Source: CAZTTG01 sp964615935 (lineage in GTDB: Bacteria > Planctomycetota > UBA1135 > GCA-002686595). Taken from it: a stretch of 64,000 bases of DNA. Below, piece by piece: positions 41,593 through 49,424 of this stretch. The notes below the pieces were generated by a model. It saw only the letters and a program-made list of their open reading frames with translations. It was not told the DNA's origin and ran no database searches. Both the position numbers and the translations under genes were made by a program. The stretch spans positions 62,001-126,000 of the forward strand of contig CAZTTG010000004.1 in NCBI GenBank assembly GCA_964615935.1, in the 5' to 3' direction. Each line of letters opens with the position of its first letter. The first letter of the stretch is position 1.

Positions 41593-43691
41593 CGGGAACC
41601 CGCGTTCTCCTGGTCCTCTTCCGGCGGATCCTCGTCCACCCCGGCGCCGATTCCGTCGCCGGTGTACCCCAGCGCCTCGAAGTGCCGCCGTTCCGCCTCG
41701 AGGTCCCGGTGCGACTCCAACATCTCGCTGCGCGGCACCGGCATGCGATCGTCCCACGCCCGCAGGACGGCGAGCAGCCGGAGCACCTCCGGCCGGTCGG
41801 GATCGAAGCGATTCTCCATCTCGTCGGGATCCACCTCGAGGTCGAAGAAGCGCGGGCGCTCCGCCTCGCCGGCCACCACCCGGGCCCAGCCCTCCTCGAG
41901 GAGGTCGGCGGGCCTCACGATCAGCTTGTGGCGCCGGTTCTGCACCGAGAGGAAGCGGCCGTTCTCGGCGAAGGAGAAGCGCTTGACCGACTCGACCTCG
42001 CCCCGCATGAGCGGGACGAGGCTCACCCCGTCGACGTGGCCGCGCTTGTCCGGCTCCTCGTCGTTGTGCGGCGAGACCACCCCCAGGAGCTCGCACAGGG
42101 TCGGCACCAGGTCGACGGTCTCCACCATGGCCGGCACGCGCCCCCCCCGAGGGATGCCCGGACCGGCCATGATCAGGGGAATCTCGAGGTTGGTCTGGAA
42201 CATGAAGTTGTGCTCCCACAGGTCGTGGTCGCCCAGCTCCTCGCCGTGGTCCGAGGTGACGATCACGATCGTGTCGTCGAGCACGCCCCGATCGGCCAGC
42301 GCCTCCAGGACCTCGCCGATCATCTCGTCCGCCTGGGTCACACCGCCGTAGTACAGCCCGCGGATGTACTCCGCGTGCTCGGGGGGCACCTTCTGGCCCT
42401 GCTTCTCGATCATCTGGCGCTGCTGGGCCGTGAAGCCGTGCTTGAAGTACCCGTCGTACTGGGGATCGCAGTACAGATCCCGGAAGCGCTGCGGCGGGTC
42501 GTAGGGCGTGTGGGTGGAGTAGTAGTGCACCATCGACACGAAGCGCCGACTGGCGTTCTCCCCGCACCACTCACGCGCCGCCGTGGCGACCGGTGCCTCG
42601 TCCAGGCGCTGGGCGATCTTGTTGGCGATCAGGAACAGCAGCAGCTCGGAGCGGAAGGTGCTCCAGCGCCGCCGCGAGTCGGTCAGGCCGTGGCCCACGA
42701 TCTGCTCGAGGTACACGTCGAAGCCGCGCAGCAGGCCCGAGCCGTGGGAGAGGGTGCCGGTCAGGAAGGCCGAGCCGATGTAGTCGTCCGGCTCCAGGTG
42801 CCCCTCCTCCCGGATCAGGCCGGCCTGCTTGAGGTGCCAGGGCAGGGTCACGTTGGGCGCCATGCGCACCCCCGGCGCCATCTTGACCAGGCCGTGGCGG
42901 CGGGGGTACTTGCCGGTCAGGATCGAGCCGAAGCTCGACCAGGTGAAGGGCGCCTGGACGAAGGCGTTCTCGAAGACCACCCCGCGCGCCGCCAGCTCGT
43001 CGATCACCGGGGTCTGGACGTGCTGGTTGCCGTAGGGGCCCAGCACGTCCTGGCGCAGTGCGTCGACCACGAAGAGCAGCACGTTGGGCATGTCCCGGGT
43101 GCGCTCGCCGACCTTCCCGCGCGGGTCGGCCGCGCCCTGGGCCAGGAGGAAGAGGGCGCCGCCGGCCCACAGGATCAGGACCGCGAAGGGAACGGCGGCC
43201 CGCAGCCCCCTCGGCAGCCGCCGGCCCACGGCCACGGCCAGGCGGCCGAGGAGCAAGCCCGCCACCAGGAGGCCCGCGGTGACCAGCAGGCGCCGGGGAT
43301 GCGCGGCGGACAGGCCGTCGTCGGCGAAGCCCCCGGTCAGGGAATCCAGGTGCGGGCGGCTCCACCAGTACAGCTCGAGGAAGAGCCCCAGGCCCAGGGC
43401 CAGGGCCAGGGCGTAGCGCGAGCGCGCGAGGAGGCCGCGGCCCCGCAGCCGCAGGTGCAGCAGGGGGGAGAGGAGCAGCAACAGCCCGGCCCAGGCGATC
43501 CCGCAGGAGAGCGCGCTCGCGGCCAGGCACCCCGCCCACTGCAGCGGGGTGGCGCCCCCGGTCCGCAGCCCCGCCACCAGGCCGTCCGCCAGCCCCAAGA
43601 GGAGGCCGGCCGTGGCGCCGCCGTTCAGCGCGGCCCTCAGGGTCCCGCCGAGGCCGGGCGGCCGCCTGCGCTTGCTCGCTTCGCTCGTCAT
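41589..43691 (-). CDS. Membrane-anchored sulfatase-like hydrolase (alkaline phosphatase superfamily)
   Basis: A 700-residue protein with several N-terminal membrane segments (about 22-40, 49-78, 92-110, 134-155, 167-185) and a periplasmic sulfatase-fold domain from residue 200. Metal ligands are visible in 'L-F-V-V-D-A-L-R-Q-D' (Asp210, Asp215) and 'T-S-D-H-G-E-E-L-G-D-H'. The nucleophile position is not the C/S-x-P-x-R of formylglycine sulfatases. It reads A-P-F-T-W-S-S-F-G-S with Thr250, as in phosphotransferase relatives. It may move phosphoethanolamine- or glycerol-phosphate-type groups, or hydrolyse esters, rather than remove sulfate. It overlaps the GT gene by 4 bp. Confidence 0.88.
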   Translation of the reverse strand: MTSEASKRRRPPGLGGTLRAALNGGATAGLLLGLADGLVAGLRTGGATPLQWAGCLAASALSCGIAWAGLLLLLSPLLHLRLRGRGLLARSRYALALALGLGLFLELYWWSRPHLDSLTGGFADDGLSAAHPRRLLVTAGLLVAGLLLGRLAVAVGRRLPRGLRAAVPFAVLILWAGGALFLLAQGAADPRGKVGERTRDMPNVLLFVVDALRQDVLGPYGNQHVQTPVIDELAARGVVFENAFVQAPFTWSSFGSILTGKYPRRHGLVKMAPGVRMAPNVTLPWHLKQAGLIREEGHLEPDDYIGSAFLTGTLSHGSGLLRGFDVYLEQIVGHGLTDSRRRWSTFRSELLLFLIANKIAQRLDEAPVATAAREWCGENASRRFVSMVHYYSTHTPYDPPQRFRDLYCDPQYDGYFKHGFTAQQRQMIEKQGQKVPPEHAEYIRGLYYGGVTQADEMIGEVLEALADRGVLDDTIVIVTSDHGEELGDHDLWEHNFMFQTNLEIPLIMAGPGIPRGGRVPAMVETVDLVPTLCELLGVVSPHNDEEPDKRGHVDGVSLVPLMRGEVESVKRFSFAENGRFLSVQNRRHKLIVRPADLLEEGWARVVAGEAERPRFFDLEVDPDEMENRFDPDRPEVLRLLAVLRAWDDRMPVPRSEMLESHRDLEAERRHFEALGYTGDGIGAGVDEDPPEEDQENAGSR

Positions 43692-43718
43692 GGGGTCCAG
43701 GGTAACCGGCCGGCCCCC

Positions 43719-45479
43719 TCAGGCCAGCCGGTAGGAGACCTCGCCCCCGGTCTGCGCGACCTCCCGGGACGCCGCGGGCAGGCGGTACTCCACGCCCCGG
43801 GCGGGGCCGGGCTCGACCAGGCGATCGCGGACGAGGAGCCCGGCGCCGTCCACCCGGAAGCCGCGCTGGAGGAGCGATCCGGGCACGGGGGAGCCGTCCC
43901 GCCGCGCGAGCGCGCCCTCGACCTCGACCCCCAGGGGCACGACGCGCGCCGCCGCCTCGGCGCAGAAGGCGCTGGCCACGCACGGAGCCCCGAAGGCCAG
44001 GACGCCGTCCCGGAACACCCTGGGGGGCGTCCTGACGGCCTCCAGCGTCCGCCCCGCGCGCCAGTGCGTGCGCGCCAGCCAGAGCGAGAAGCGGACCGCG
44101 GCCCGGCCGCTGCGCCAGCCCCGGCCCAGGGAGGGAGCGCCCCAGCGACCCGACCACTCGCCCTCCTGCCGGCCCCCGTGCCGGCAGCGCGCGAGGAGCT
44201 CGCGGCCGTCCGCGCGCCGCACGACCCGCAGCAGCCCCGCTCCGTGGGGGCTGCCGTGGTGCACGTTGAAGCCCGGCCGACGCCCCCGCACCCAGGCGAC
44301 GATCCTCCGGTCCTCAAGCCGCACCAGGTCGGCGTCCGGGAAATGCGCCACCCGGGGGCCCGGCTCCCCCTCCGGCTCCCCTCCCGCGCGGCTCAGGATG
44401 GCCTCCAGATCGGCCGCCGCCCGGGCCATCCAGCTCGCGTGGGCGGCCCAGAACACCGGGCACTGGAAGCTGCGGCGCCGCCCGGGCCCGTCGAGGTGGC
44501 TCCTCGGCCGCCCGTCGGGCTCGAGGTGCTCGACCCAGGTGCGGAAGGCGCGCACCGCGGCCGCGGCCAGCCGCGGGTCGCCGAGGTGGCGCCAGCCGCG
44601 CGCCAGGGTCCACACGTCGAAGGGATGCGAGGCCACCTCGTGCGTCGCGCCCCAGTACCAGGGCTTGGCCTCCACCAGCCCGCACTTGATCCCGTCGGGT
44701 CCCTGCAGGGCCAGGAGGAAGTCGAGCCCGCGCTCGATGGCGGGGCGGAAGGGCTGCCCCGCCGGGTCCCTCCCCAGGCGCTCGAGCGCGAAGACCAGGA
44801 AGCCGGTGACGCGCGACTGGTAGAAGGCCGAGGCGTCGCTGGCCCCCGCGTGCTCCGCGCCCCACTCGAGGGGATGGTAGGGGTAGCTGCCGTCGCCGTT
44901 CTGCACCCTCGCGAGGACGTCGATCGCCTCCAGGCCGGCGCGCTCGAGCTCCGGGTCGGGCTCCAGGCTCCAGGCTCCCGCCAGCCCGGTGAGCCCCCAC
45001 GCCCGCTGCGCCGGGATGCCCTTGTCGAGCACCGCGAACCGCAGGTAGCTGCGCGCGTGGAGCAGGCTGGCCGCGGCGAAGGCCTCGCGGTCGGCGGCGG
45101 GCAGTTGCTCGCCAAAGGTGCGCACCAGCTCTGCCAGCGCGTCCGAACAGGCGCCGCCGTCGATGACGTTGTTGGAGCAGTTGTAGGGATCGTGTCGACC
45201 CGGGCGGAAGGTGTGGCAGTCGCTGGTCCCCTCCTGCTCCAGCCGGGCCACCATCCGGCGGCCCTGTTCCAGCGCGACACCGTACAGCGCCTCGCGATCG
45301 GGCTCCCCCAGGCGGACCAGCTCGGCCGCCAGCACGGCCGCCCCGGCGCTCTTGCCGGTGTGCTCGATCCCGTGGTCGGGGCACACGATCCGCCCGGCTC
45401 CGTCGCGCTGCTGGAGCAACCATCCCAGCACCCGCCGCAGGGGCTCGCGGAGCTCGTCGCGCACTACCGGGGTCGACAT
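43719..45479 (-). CDS. Alpha/alpha-toroid protein of unknown function
   Basis: A 586-residue protein. Residues 1-400 are a run of helical repeats with hydrophobic pockets ('A-A-V-L-A-A-E-L-V-R-L-G', 'Y-P-Y-H-P-L-E-W', 'Y-Q-S-R-V-T-G-F-L-V-F-A-L', 'W-Y-W-G-A-T-H-E-V-A-S-H'), resembling the alpha/alpha-barrels of six-hairpin glycosidases, prenyltransferases or heparinase-type lyases. The C-terminal 190 residues look beta-rich, as in heparinase II/III-like C-domains. No signal peptide is clear. A polysaccharide lyase, hydrolase or epimerase is possible, but I do not recognise the family. It is the first gene of the minus-strand operon with the sulfatase-like gene. Confidence 0.7.
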   Translation of the reverse strand: MSTPVVRDELREPLRRVLGWLLQQRDGAGRIVCPDHGIEHTGKSAGAAVLAAELVRLGEPDREALYGVALEQGRRMVARLEQEGTSDCHTFRPGRHDPYNCSNNVIDGGACSDALAELVRTFGEQLPAADREAFAAASLLHARSYLRFAVLDKGIPAQRAWGLTGLAGAWSLEPDPELERAGLEAIDVLARVQNGDGSYPYHPLEWGAEHAGASDASAFYQSRVTGFLVFALERLGRDPAGQPFRPAIERGLDFLLALQGPDGIKCGLVEAKPWYWGATHEVASHPFDVWTLARGWRHLGDPRLAAAAVRAFRTWVEHLEPDGRPRSHLDGPGRRRSFQCPVFWAAHASWMARAAADLEAILSRAGGEPEGEPGPRVAHFPDADLVRLEDRRIVAWVRGRRPGFNVHHGSPHGAGLLRVVRRADGRELLARCRHGGRQEGEWSGRWGAPSLGRGWRSGRAAVRFSLWLARTHWRAGRTLEAVRTPPRVFRDGVLAFGAPCVASAFCAEAAARVVPLGVEVEGALARRDGSPVPGSLLQRGFRVDGAGLLVRDRLVEPGPARGVEYRLPAASREVAQTGGEVSYRLA

Positions 45480-45586
45480 GTCGCCTGTGCCCCGGGGTCG
45501 ACTTTCAGGAGAAGCACCCGATGAGCATAAGCGCTACGGCGCAGCGCTTCGAGGTCCTGGCCGGCTCCCGGAGCCCTTCCGCCCGG

Positions 45587-45615
45587 TTGCGTGGCCCGTG
45601 AGCCCGGGGTACTCT
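45587..45615 (+). promoter_or_regulatory. Predicted sigma-70-like promoter for the 35-codon ORF and GNAT gene
   Basis: TTGCGT (45587-45592) and TACTCT (45610-45615) are separated by exactly 17 bases, 37 bases ahead of the small ORF's start. The region is the 173-bp divergent gap shared with the toroid gene. Prediction by eye only. Confidence 0.45.
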
Positions 45616-45652
45616 CGACCGATTCACCCGACTGGACCATGGGAGCCGACTG

Positions 45653-45760
45653 ATGAGAACCCCGCGACGCACTCGAGACGACGGAGGGGTCAAGTACGAC
45701 GTCACCATGAGCGGCCCGATCTTCGGGCTGCTCTGGGGATCTAGCCCGGACCCCGCATGA
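45653..45760 (+). CDS. 35-residue peptide, coupled to GNAT gene
   Basis: ATG 45653 is preceded by GGAG about seven bases upstream, and the stop overlaps the GNAT start (ATGA). The peptide is basic and polar at first (R-T-P-R-R-T-R-D-D-G-G-V-K-Y-D), then has a small hydrophobic core (G-P-I-F-G-L-L-W-G) and ends S-S-P-D-P-A. It has no signal peptide or known domain. It could be a leader ORF that controls the GNAT gene, a chance ORF, or a small peptide substrate. The spacing, Shine-Dalgarno match and coupling argue for translation. Confidence 0.5.
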   Translation: MRTPRRTRDDGGVKYDVTMSGPIFGLLWGSSPDPA

Positions 45761-46881
45761 GCAGCCGGGAGGTCGTTCCCCTCTCCGCCGAGCACCGCGA
45801 GGGCGTGATCGAGCTCTACGCGGAGATCTTCGGACCCGCCAAGGCCGGCCTGTTCCGGGACCGCTTCGACTGGCAGTACCGGGACTGCCCGGCCCGCCGC
45901 CCCGACCAGATCACCAACTGGGTCATGCTCAGGGAGGACCGCGTGGTGGGTCACCTGGGAGTCATCCCCATGGACATACAGGTCGGCGAGGCCCGCTACC
46001 AGGGCTGCTGGGGCCTCGACCTGATGGTGCACCCCGATCACCGCAGCCGCCGGAGCCTGGCGGAGCTGTTCTCCCGGCTGGACACGGCCGCGGAGGTCCC
46101 CCTGGCCTACGGCATGGCCGACGTCGTGGCCCGCATCTTCAAGCGCCGCGGCTACCTGCACCGCGCCGTCGGCTCCCACATGCTCCGGTTCACCTCCCTC
46201 TCCGGCGCGCTCCGGCTCGTGTGTCGGCAGGCGGGCCAGCCGCGGGCCGCCGGCCGGATCCTGGCCGCCCTGCGCTGGAAGCTCCACAACTTCCGGCGCT
46301 GGCTGAGCCGCTGCCCCCGGCCCGGAGAGGCGGAGCTCGCCGGCTGGAGCGCCGAGCTGCTGGCCGAGCCGACGCCCGAGGTGGAGGCCCTGTGGCGGGC
46401 CATCGCCGCCGACTACCCCGTCGCGGTCCTGCGCGACGAGGCCCAGCTCCGCTGGCGGTACTGCAACCAGCTGACCCCGGGGCGCTTCCTGCTGCTGCGT
46501 CGCGGCGGGGAGGTGGCCGTCGCGGCGGTGCTGGAGGTCTTCGCCTGGGACGGGATCCGGGCCGGCCAGATCTCCGAGCTGCTGATCCCCCGGGGCCAGG
46601 CGGCCGGCCTGCTCCCGATCGCCGTCCACTTCATCGCCGACGTCCTGAGGCGTCAGGGCGTCGACGCCATCCTGTGCCAGGGCTTCCCCAGCGACCTCCG
46701 GTCCGAGCTGGCGCGCAACGGCTTCACCGAGCTACTGCCCGGGCGGACCGAGAACCACCTGGTGTACGACCCCGACGGCCGGCTGCCGCAGGAGCTCGTC
46801 CTCCCGGCGGACAACTGGCTGCTGAGCGCCGGCGACTGCGACCGCACCACCGCCTACCCGCGCATCGAGTGGGTCGTCTGA
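45757..46881 (+). CDS. GNAT-fold acyltransferase-like protein (copy 2)
   Basis: A 374-residue protein with a GNAT-like N-terminal half ('V-V-G-H-L-G-V-I-P-M-D-I', 'G-L-D-L-M-V-H-P-D-H-R-S-R-R-S-L-A-E-L-F'). The loop corresponding to the CoA-pyrophosphate motif reads R-S-R-R-S where a Gly is usual, so acyl-CoA binding may be altered. A second GNAT-like half begins near residue 205 ('A-E-P-T-P-E-V-E-A-L-W'). It resembles the protein at 35311-36423 in size and layout. It converges, with a 19-bp gap, on the radical SAM gene at 46901-48265, so the pair mirrors the other module with different orientation. Confidence 0.72.
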   Translation: MSSREVVPLSAEHREGVIELYAEIFGPAKAGLFRDRFDWQYRDCPARRPDQITNWVMLREDRVVGHLGVIPMDIQVGEARYQGCWGLDLMVHPDHRSRRSLAELFSRLDTAAEVPLAYGMADVVARIFKRRGYLHRAVGSHMLRFTSLSGALRLVCRQAGQPRAAGRILAALRWKLHNFRRWLSRCPRPGEAELAGWSAELLAEPTPEVEALWRAIAADYPVAVLRDEAQLRWRYCNQLTPGRFLLLRRGGEVAVAAVLEVFAWDGIRAGQISELLIPRGQAAGLLPIAVHFIADVLRRQGVDAILCQGFPSDLRSELARNGFTELLPGRTENHLVYDPDGRLPQELVLPADNWLLSAGDCDRTTAYPRIEWVV

Positions 46882-46895
46882 GGGCCGCCCGGCCC
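46882..46895. terminator. Possible bidirectional hairpin between convergent genes
   Basis: GGGCC, loop GCCC, GGCCC gives a 5-bp GC stem in the 19-bp gap between the convergent GNAT and radical SAM genes. No T-tract is present. The position favours a termination role, but a short GC stem is expected by chance in this DNA. Confidence 0.25.
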
Positions 46896-46900
46896 CGCGC

Positions 46901-48265
46901 TCAACCCGCGCGCGCCAGCCGCCGCTTCAGCCAGCTCGGGTTGGTGAGGTAGAAGCGCATGCGACTCAGCCAGCGCTTGAACCGCTGGCCGGGCCGGTCG
47001 TACCACTCCTCGTACTCGGACAGCAGCTTCTGCTTGGCGGCGTTCAGCTCCTCCACCGTGAAGTTCTCGTGCACGTAGGGGGTCCCCCCGCTGGCGACGA
47101 ACTCCTTGTTGATCAGCTCGGGGTCGATGCGGTCGCGATAGAGCGTGAAGGCTTCGCTCCCCTTCAGCGGGTTGAACAGGGCGCAGCGCGCCTGGTCCGG
47201 CATCCCCGTCCTGAGCATCTTCGCGGTCAGCTCGATGTCCTCGGCGGTCTCCTTGGGCGTCCCGATGATCAGGAAGATCTTGGTCCACAGGTGGGCCTTG
47301 CGGGCGGTCTTCAGCGTCTCGATGATCTGCTCCAGGGTGAAGCGCTTCTTCAGGGTGACGAGGCTCGCCGGGGAGCCGGTCTCGACGCCGAAGTAGATGC
47401 GCCGCATGCCGGCCTCCCGCATCGCCATCATCATCTCGTAGTCGATGCGGTCCACCCGGGTCTCGCACACCCAGTTCACCTCGATCTTGCGCCTGACGAT
47501 CTCCTCGCACAGGGCGAAGACCCGCTTGCGCTGGGTGGTGAAGAGCTCGTCGATGAAGAGCACCGCGCCCGGCTGATACTCGGCCAGGAGCTGCTCCAGC
47601 TCGTCGCAGACGTTGTCCACCGAGCGGGGCCGGAAGCCCCGGCCGTAGGTCTCCTTCTCGCAGAACACGCAGCTGTAGGGACAGCCGCGGCTGGTGAAGA
47701 CGTAGATGAGCCGCTCCTTGTTGCGCCTGAAGTACTCATCCATCGGCAGGAGGTGTCGGGCGGGGAAGGGCAGCGCGTCGAGGTCCTTGTTGAAGGGCCG
47801 GACCTCGGTGAGGATCCGGTTGCCGGCGTCGTCGTGGAAGCCCAGTCCGGCGACCTCCTTGAGCTTCTCCTTGTCGTCGAGGTGGGGCAGCACCTCGGTG
47901 ATCGAGATCTCGGCCTCCCCGGCGAAGACGAAGTCGAAGAGCTTCGAGTCGAGGACCGAGTCGGGGTCGACCGTGGCGTGGGGGCCGCCGATCATGGTGA
48001 TCTTCCCCAGCTCCCGGGCGTAGCGCGCCCAGTCCTGGGCCCGCTCCACGTAGGGGGTCATGGTCGAGAAGCCGACCACGTCCGCCTGCTGGATGCCCTC
48101 TCGGATCTCCTCCGCGCCGTGAATCCGCTCGTCGAGGCACTTCACCGTGAGGCCCATCTTCTCGAGGATGGCGCCGAGCAGGAGGATCCCCATGGGCTGG
48201 GCGATGAACTCCAGGCCCTCGCCGGGTGTGGAACAGTAGACGAGAAGGTAGCTCCGCTCGGTCAT
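46901..48265 (-). CDS. B12-binding-domain-type radical SAM protein (copy 2)
   Basis: A 454-residue protein starting at MTERSYLLVY; the open frame above that is not gene-like. The N-terminal 120 residues are the same fold as in copy 1 ('M-G-I-L-L-L-G-A-I-L', 'M-I-G-G-P-H-A-T-V'), again with no D-x-H-x-x-G. The radical SAM cluster is C-P-Y-S-C-V-F-C (Cys195, Cys199, Cys202), then 'G-R-G-F-R-P'. 'Y-F-G-V-E-T-G-S' supplies the GxExG SAM-contact motif, intact here, unlike copy 1. The C-terminal 'Y-E-E-W-Y-D-R-P-G-Q-R' is shared with copy 1. Substrate is unknown. Confidence 0.87.
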   Translation of the reverse strand: MTERSYLLVYCSTPGEGLEFIAQPMGILLLGAILEKMGLTVKCLDERIHGAEEIREGIQQADVVGFSTMTPYVERAQDWARYARELGKITMIGGPHATVDPDSVLDSKLFDFVFAGEAEISITEVLPHLDDKEKLKEVAGLGFHDDAGNRILTEVRPFNKDLDALPFPARHLLPMDEYFRRNKERLIYVFTSRGCPYSCVFCEKETYGRGFRPRSVDNVCDELEQLLAEYQPGAVLFIDELFTTQRKRVFALCEEIVRRKIEVNWVCETRVDRIDYEMMMAMREAGMRRIYFGVETGSPASLVTLKKRFTLEQIIETLKTARKAHLWTKIFLIIGTPKETAEDIELTAKMLRTGMPDQARCALFNPLKGSEAFTLYRDRIDPELINKEFVASGGTPYVHENFTVEELNAAKQKLLSEYEEWYDRPGQRFKRWLSRMRFYLTNPSWLKRRLARAG

Positions 48266-48515
48266 GGGATCAGGCGCTCCTGGCCGAAGCCGTGGAATCC
48301 GGAAGGGGGTCTGCCGACGGCGACCGCCGCCAGGGGTCGCCTCTCGAGCTCCGCCTCCGGGCCGGGAGGAGCTCCACGTGCACGGTAGGGGCAAGGCGGG
48401 GAACCGGCAAGGGGATAGGCGCTGGCGGGGGGCGGTTCAAGCCCCGAGGCCACCGCGGCGGCTCGAGATCCTCGGGGCGCGCCATTCCGGTCGGCATCTC
48501 GAATCCCTGCCCCGC

Positions 48516-49424
48516 TCATCGCAGAAGGAAGGCGCCCAGGGCCCGCCCCAGGGGTCTCACGGGCTCGGCCGGGCGCCCGGCCAGGTGTCGTCCGAGCTGC
48601 CTCAGGCCGAAGTCGGCGAAGGTCGCCAGGGTGCACGCCTTGACCCAGACGCCGGCCGCGCGGCCGTGGTGCAGCCGGTAGTAGGTCAGCCGGTCCGCGT
48701 GCCAGCGCGCGACCCGATCCTCGAGCTGGGCGGTGCTGGCGCCGCCGCGGTGGGCCACCCGGGCTCCGGGGAGGAAGCGGATGGGCCGGCCCGCCCGCGC
48801 CAGGCGCCGGCACAGGTCGACGTCGTTGAAGAAGACCGGCAGGCGCTCGTCGAGCCCCCCCATCGCCAGGATCTCCCGCCGTCGCAGCATCAGACAGGCG
48901 GCCGGGGGCTGGACCACGTCCCGCTCGCCGGCGTGGTCGAAGGCCCGCTCGAAGTAGCGCGAGAGCTCCGGGCTCCGCGGCCACCAGCGCTCGAGCGGCG
49001 TCCCGAAGAACAGCGGGGTCCACAGGTTGGGCAGGGCCATGCAGGCGCGCTGGATCGAGCCGTCGGGCGAGCGAAGCTGGGGCGCCACCCCGGCGTGCCC
49101 GGGGTGGTCCCGCAGGAAGGCGGCCATCCGGGCCACCGCGTCGGGGGCCACCTCGGTATCGGCGTTGAGGAGCAGGACCAGCTCGCTTCCCGCCCGCTCC
49201 AGCCCCTGGTTGCAGGCCCGGGCGAAGCCCGGGTTGTCGGGGTTGCGGACGAGGTGGACCGCCGGGAAGCGCTCGGCGACCCGCTCGGCCGAGCCGTCCC
49301 GGCTGGCGTTGTCGATCGCGATCGTCTCGAGCTCGACGCCCTCGCTGCGCTCCAGCGAGGCCAGGCAGGCCTCCAGCAGCTCGCGCGTGTTCCAGGAGGG
49401 AACGATGGCCGAGACCCGGTTCAC
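48516..49424 (-). CDS. Glycosyltransferase family 2 (rhamnosyltransferase WbbL-like)
   Basis: A 302-residue GT-A enzyme that starts at GTG, overlapping the next gene's stop (GTGA). 'A-I-V-P-S-W-N-T-R-E-L-L' and 'A-I-D-N-A-S-R-D-G-S' begin the fold. 'N-P-D-N-P-G-F-A-R-A-C-N-Q-G' and the D-x-D-like 'L-N-A-D-T-E-V' are typical of WbbL-type rhamnosyl- or related transferases. Since dTDP-rhamnose genes are present, a rhamnosyl donor is plausible but unproven. Confidence 0.9.
   Translation of the reverse strand: MNRVSAIVPSWNTRELLEACLASLERSEGVELETIAIDNASRDGSAERVAERFPAVHLVRNPDNPGFARACNQGLERAGSELVLLLNADTEVAPDAVARMAAFLRDHPGHAGVAPQLRSPDGSIQRACMALPNLWTPLFFGTPLERWWPRSPELSRYFERAFDHAGERDVVQPPAACLMLRRREILAMGGLDERLPVFFNDVDLCRRLARAGRPIRFLPGARVAHRGGASTAQLEDRVARWHADRLTYYRLHHGRAAGVWVKACTLATFADFGLRQLGRHLAGRPAEPVRPLGRALGAFLLR

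Noticed and set aside
41589..43691. Calling the protein a classical arylsulfatase
   Set aside because: The formylglycine motif is absent. Only the fold and metal ligands fit.
45639..45653. A four-codon ORF (ATG at 45639) ahead of the 35-codon ORF
   Set aside because: Too short to evaluate, and likely chance.
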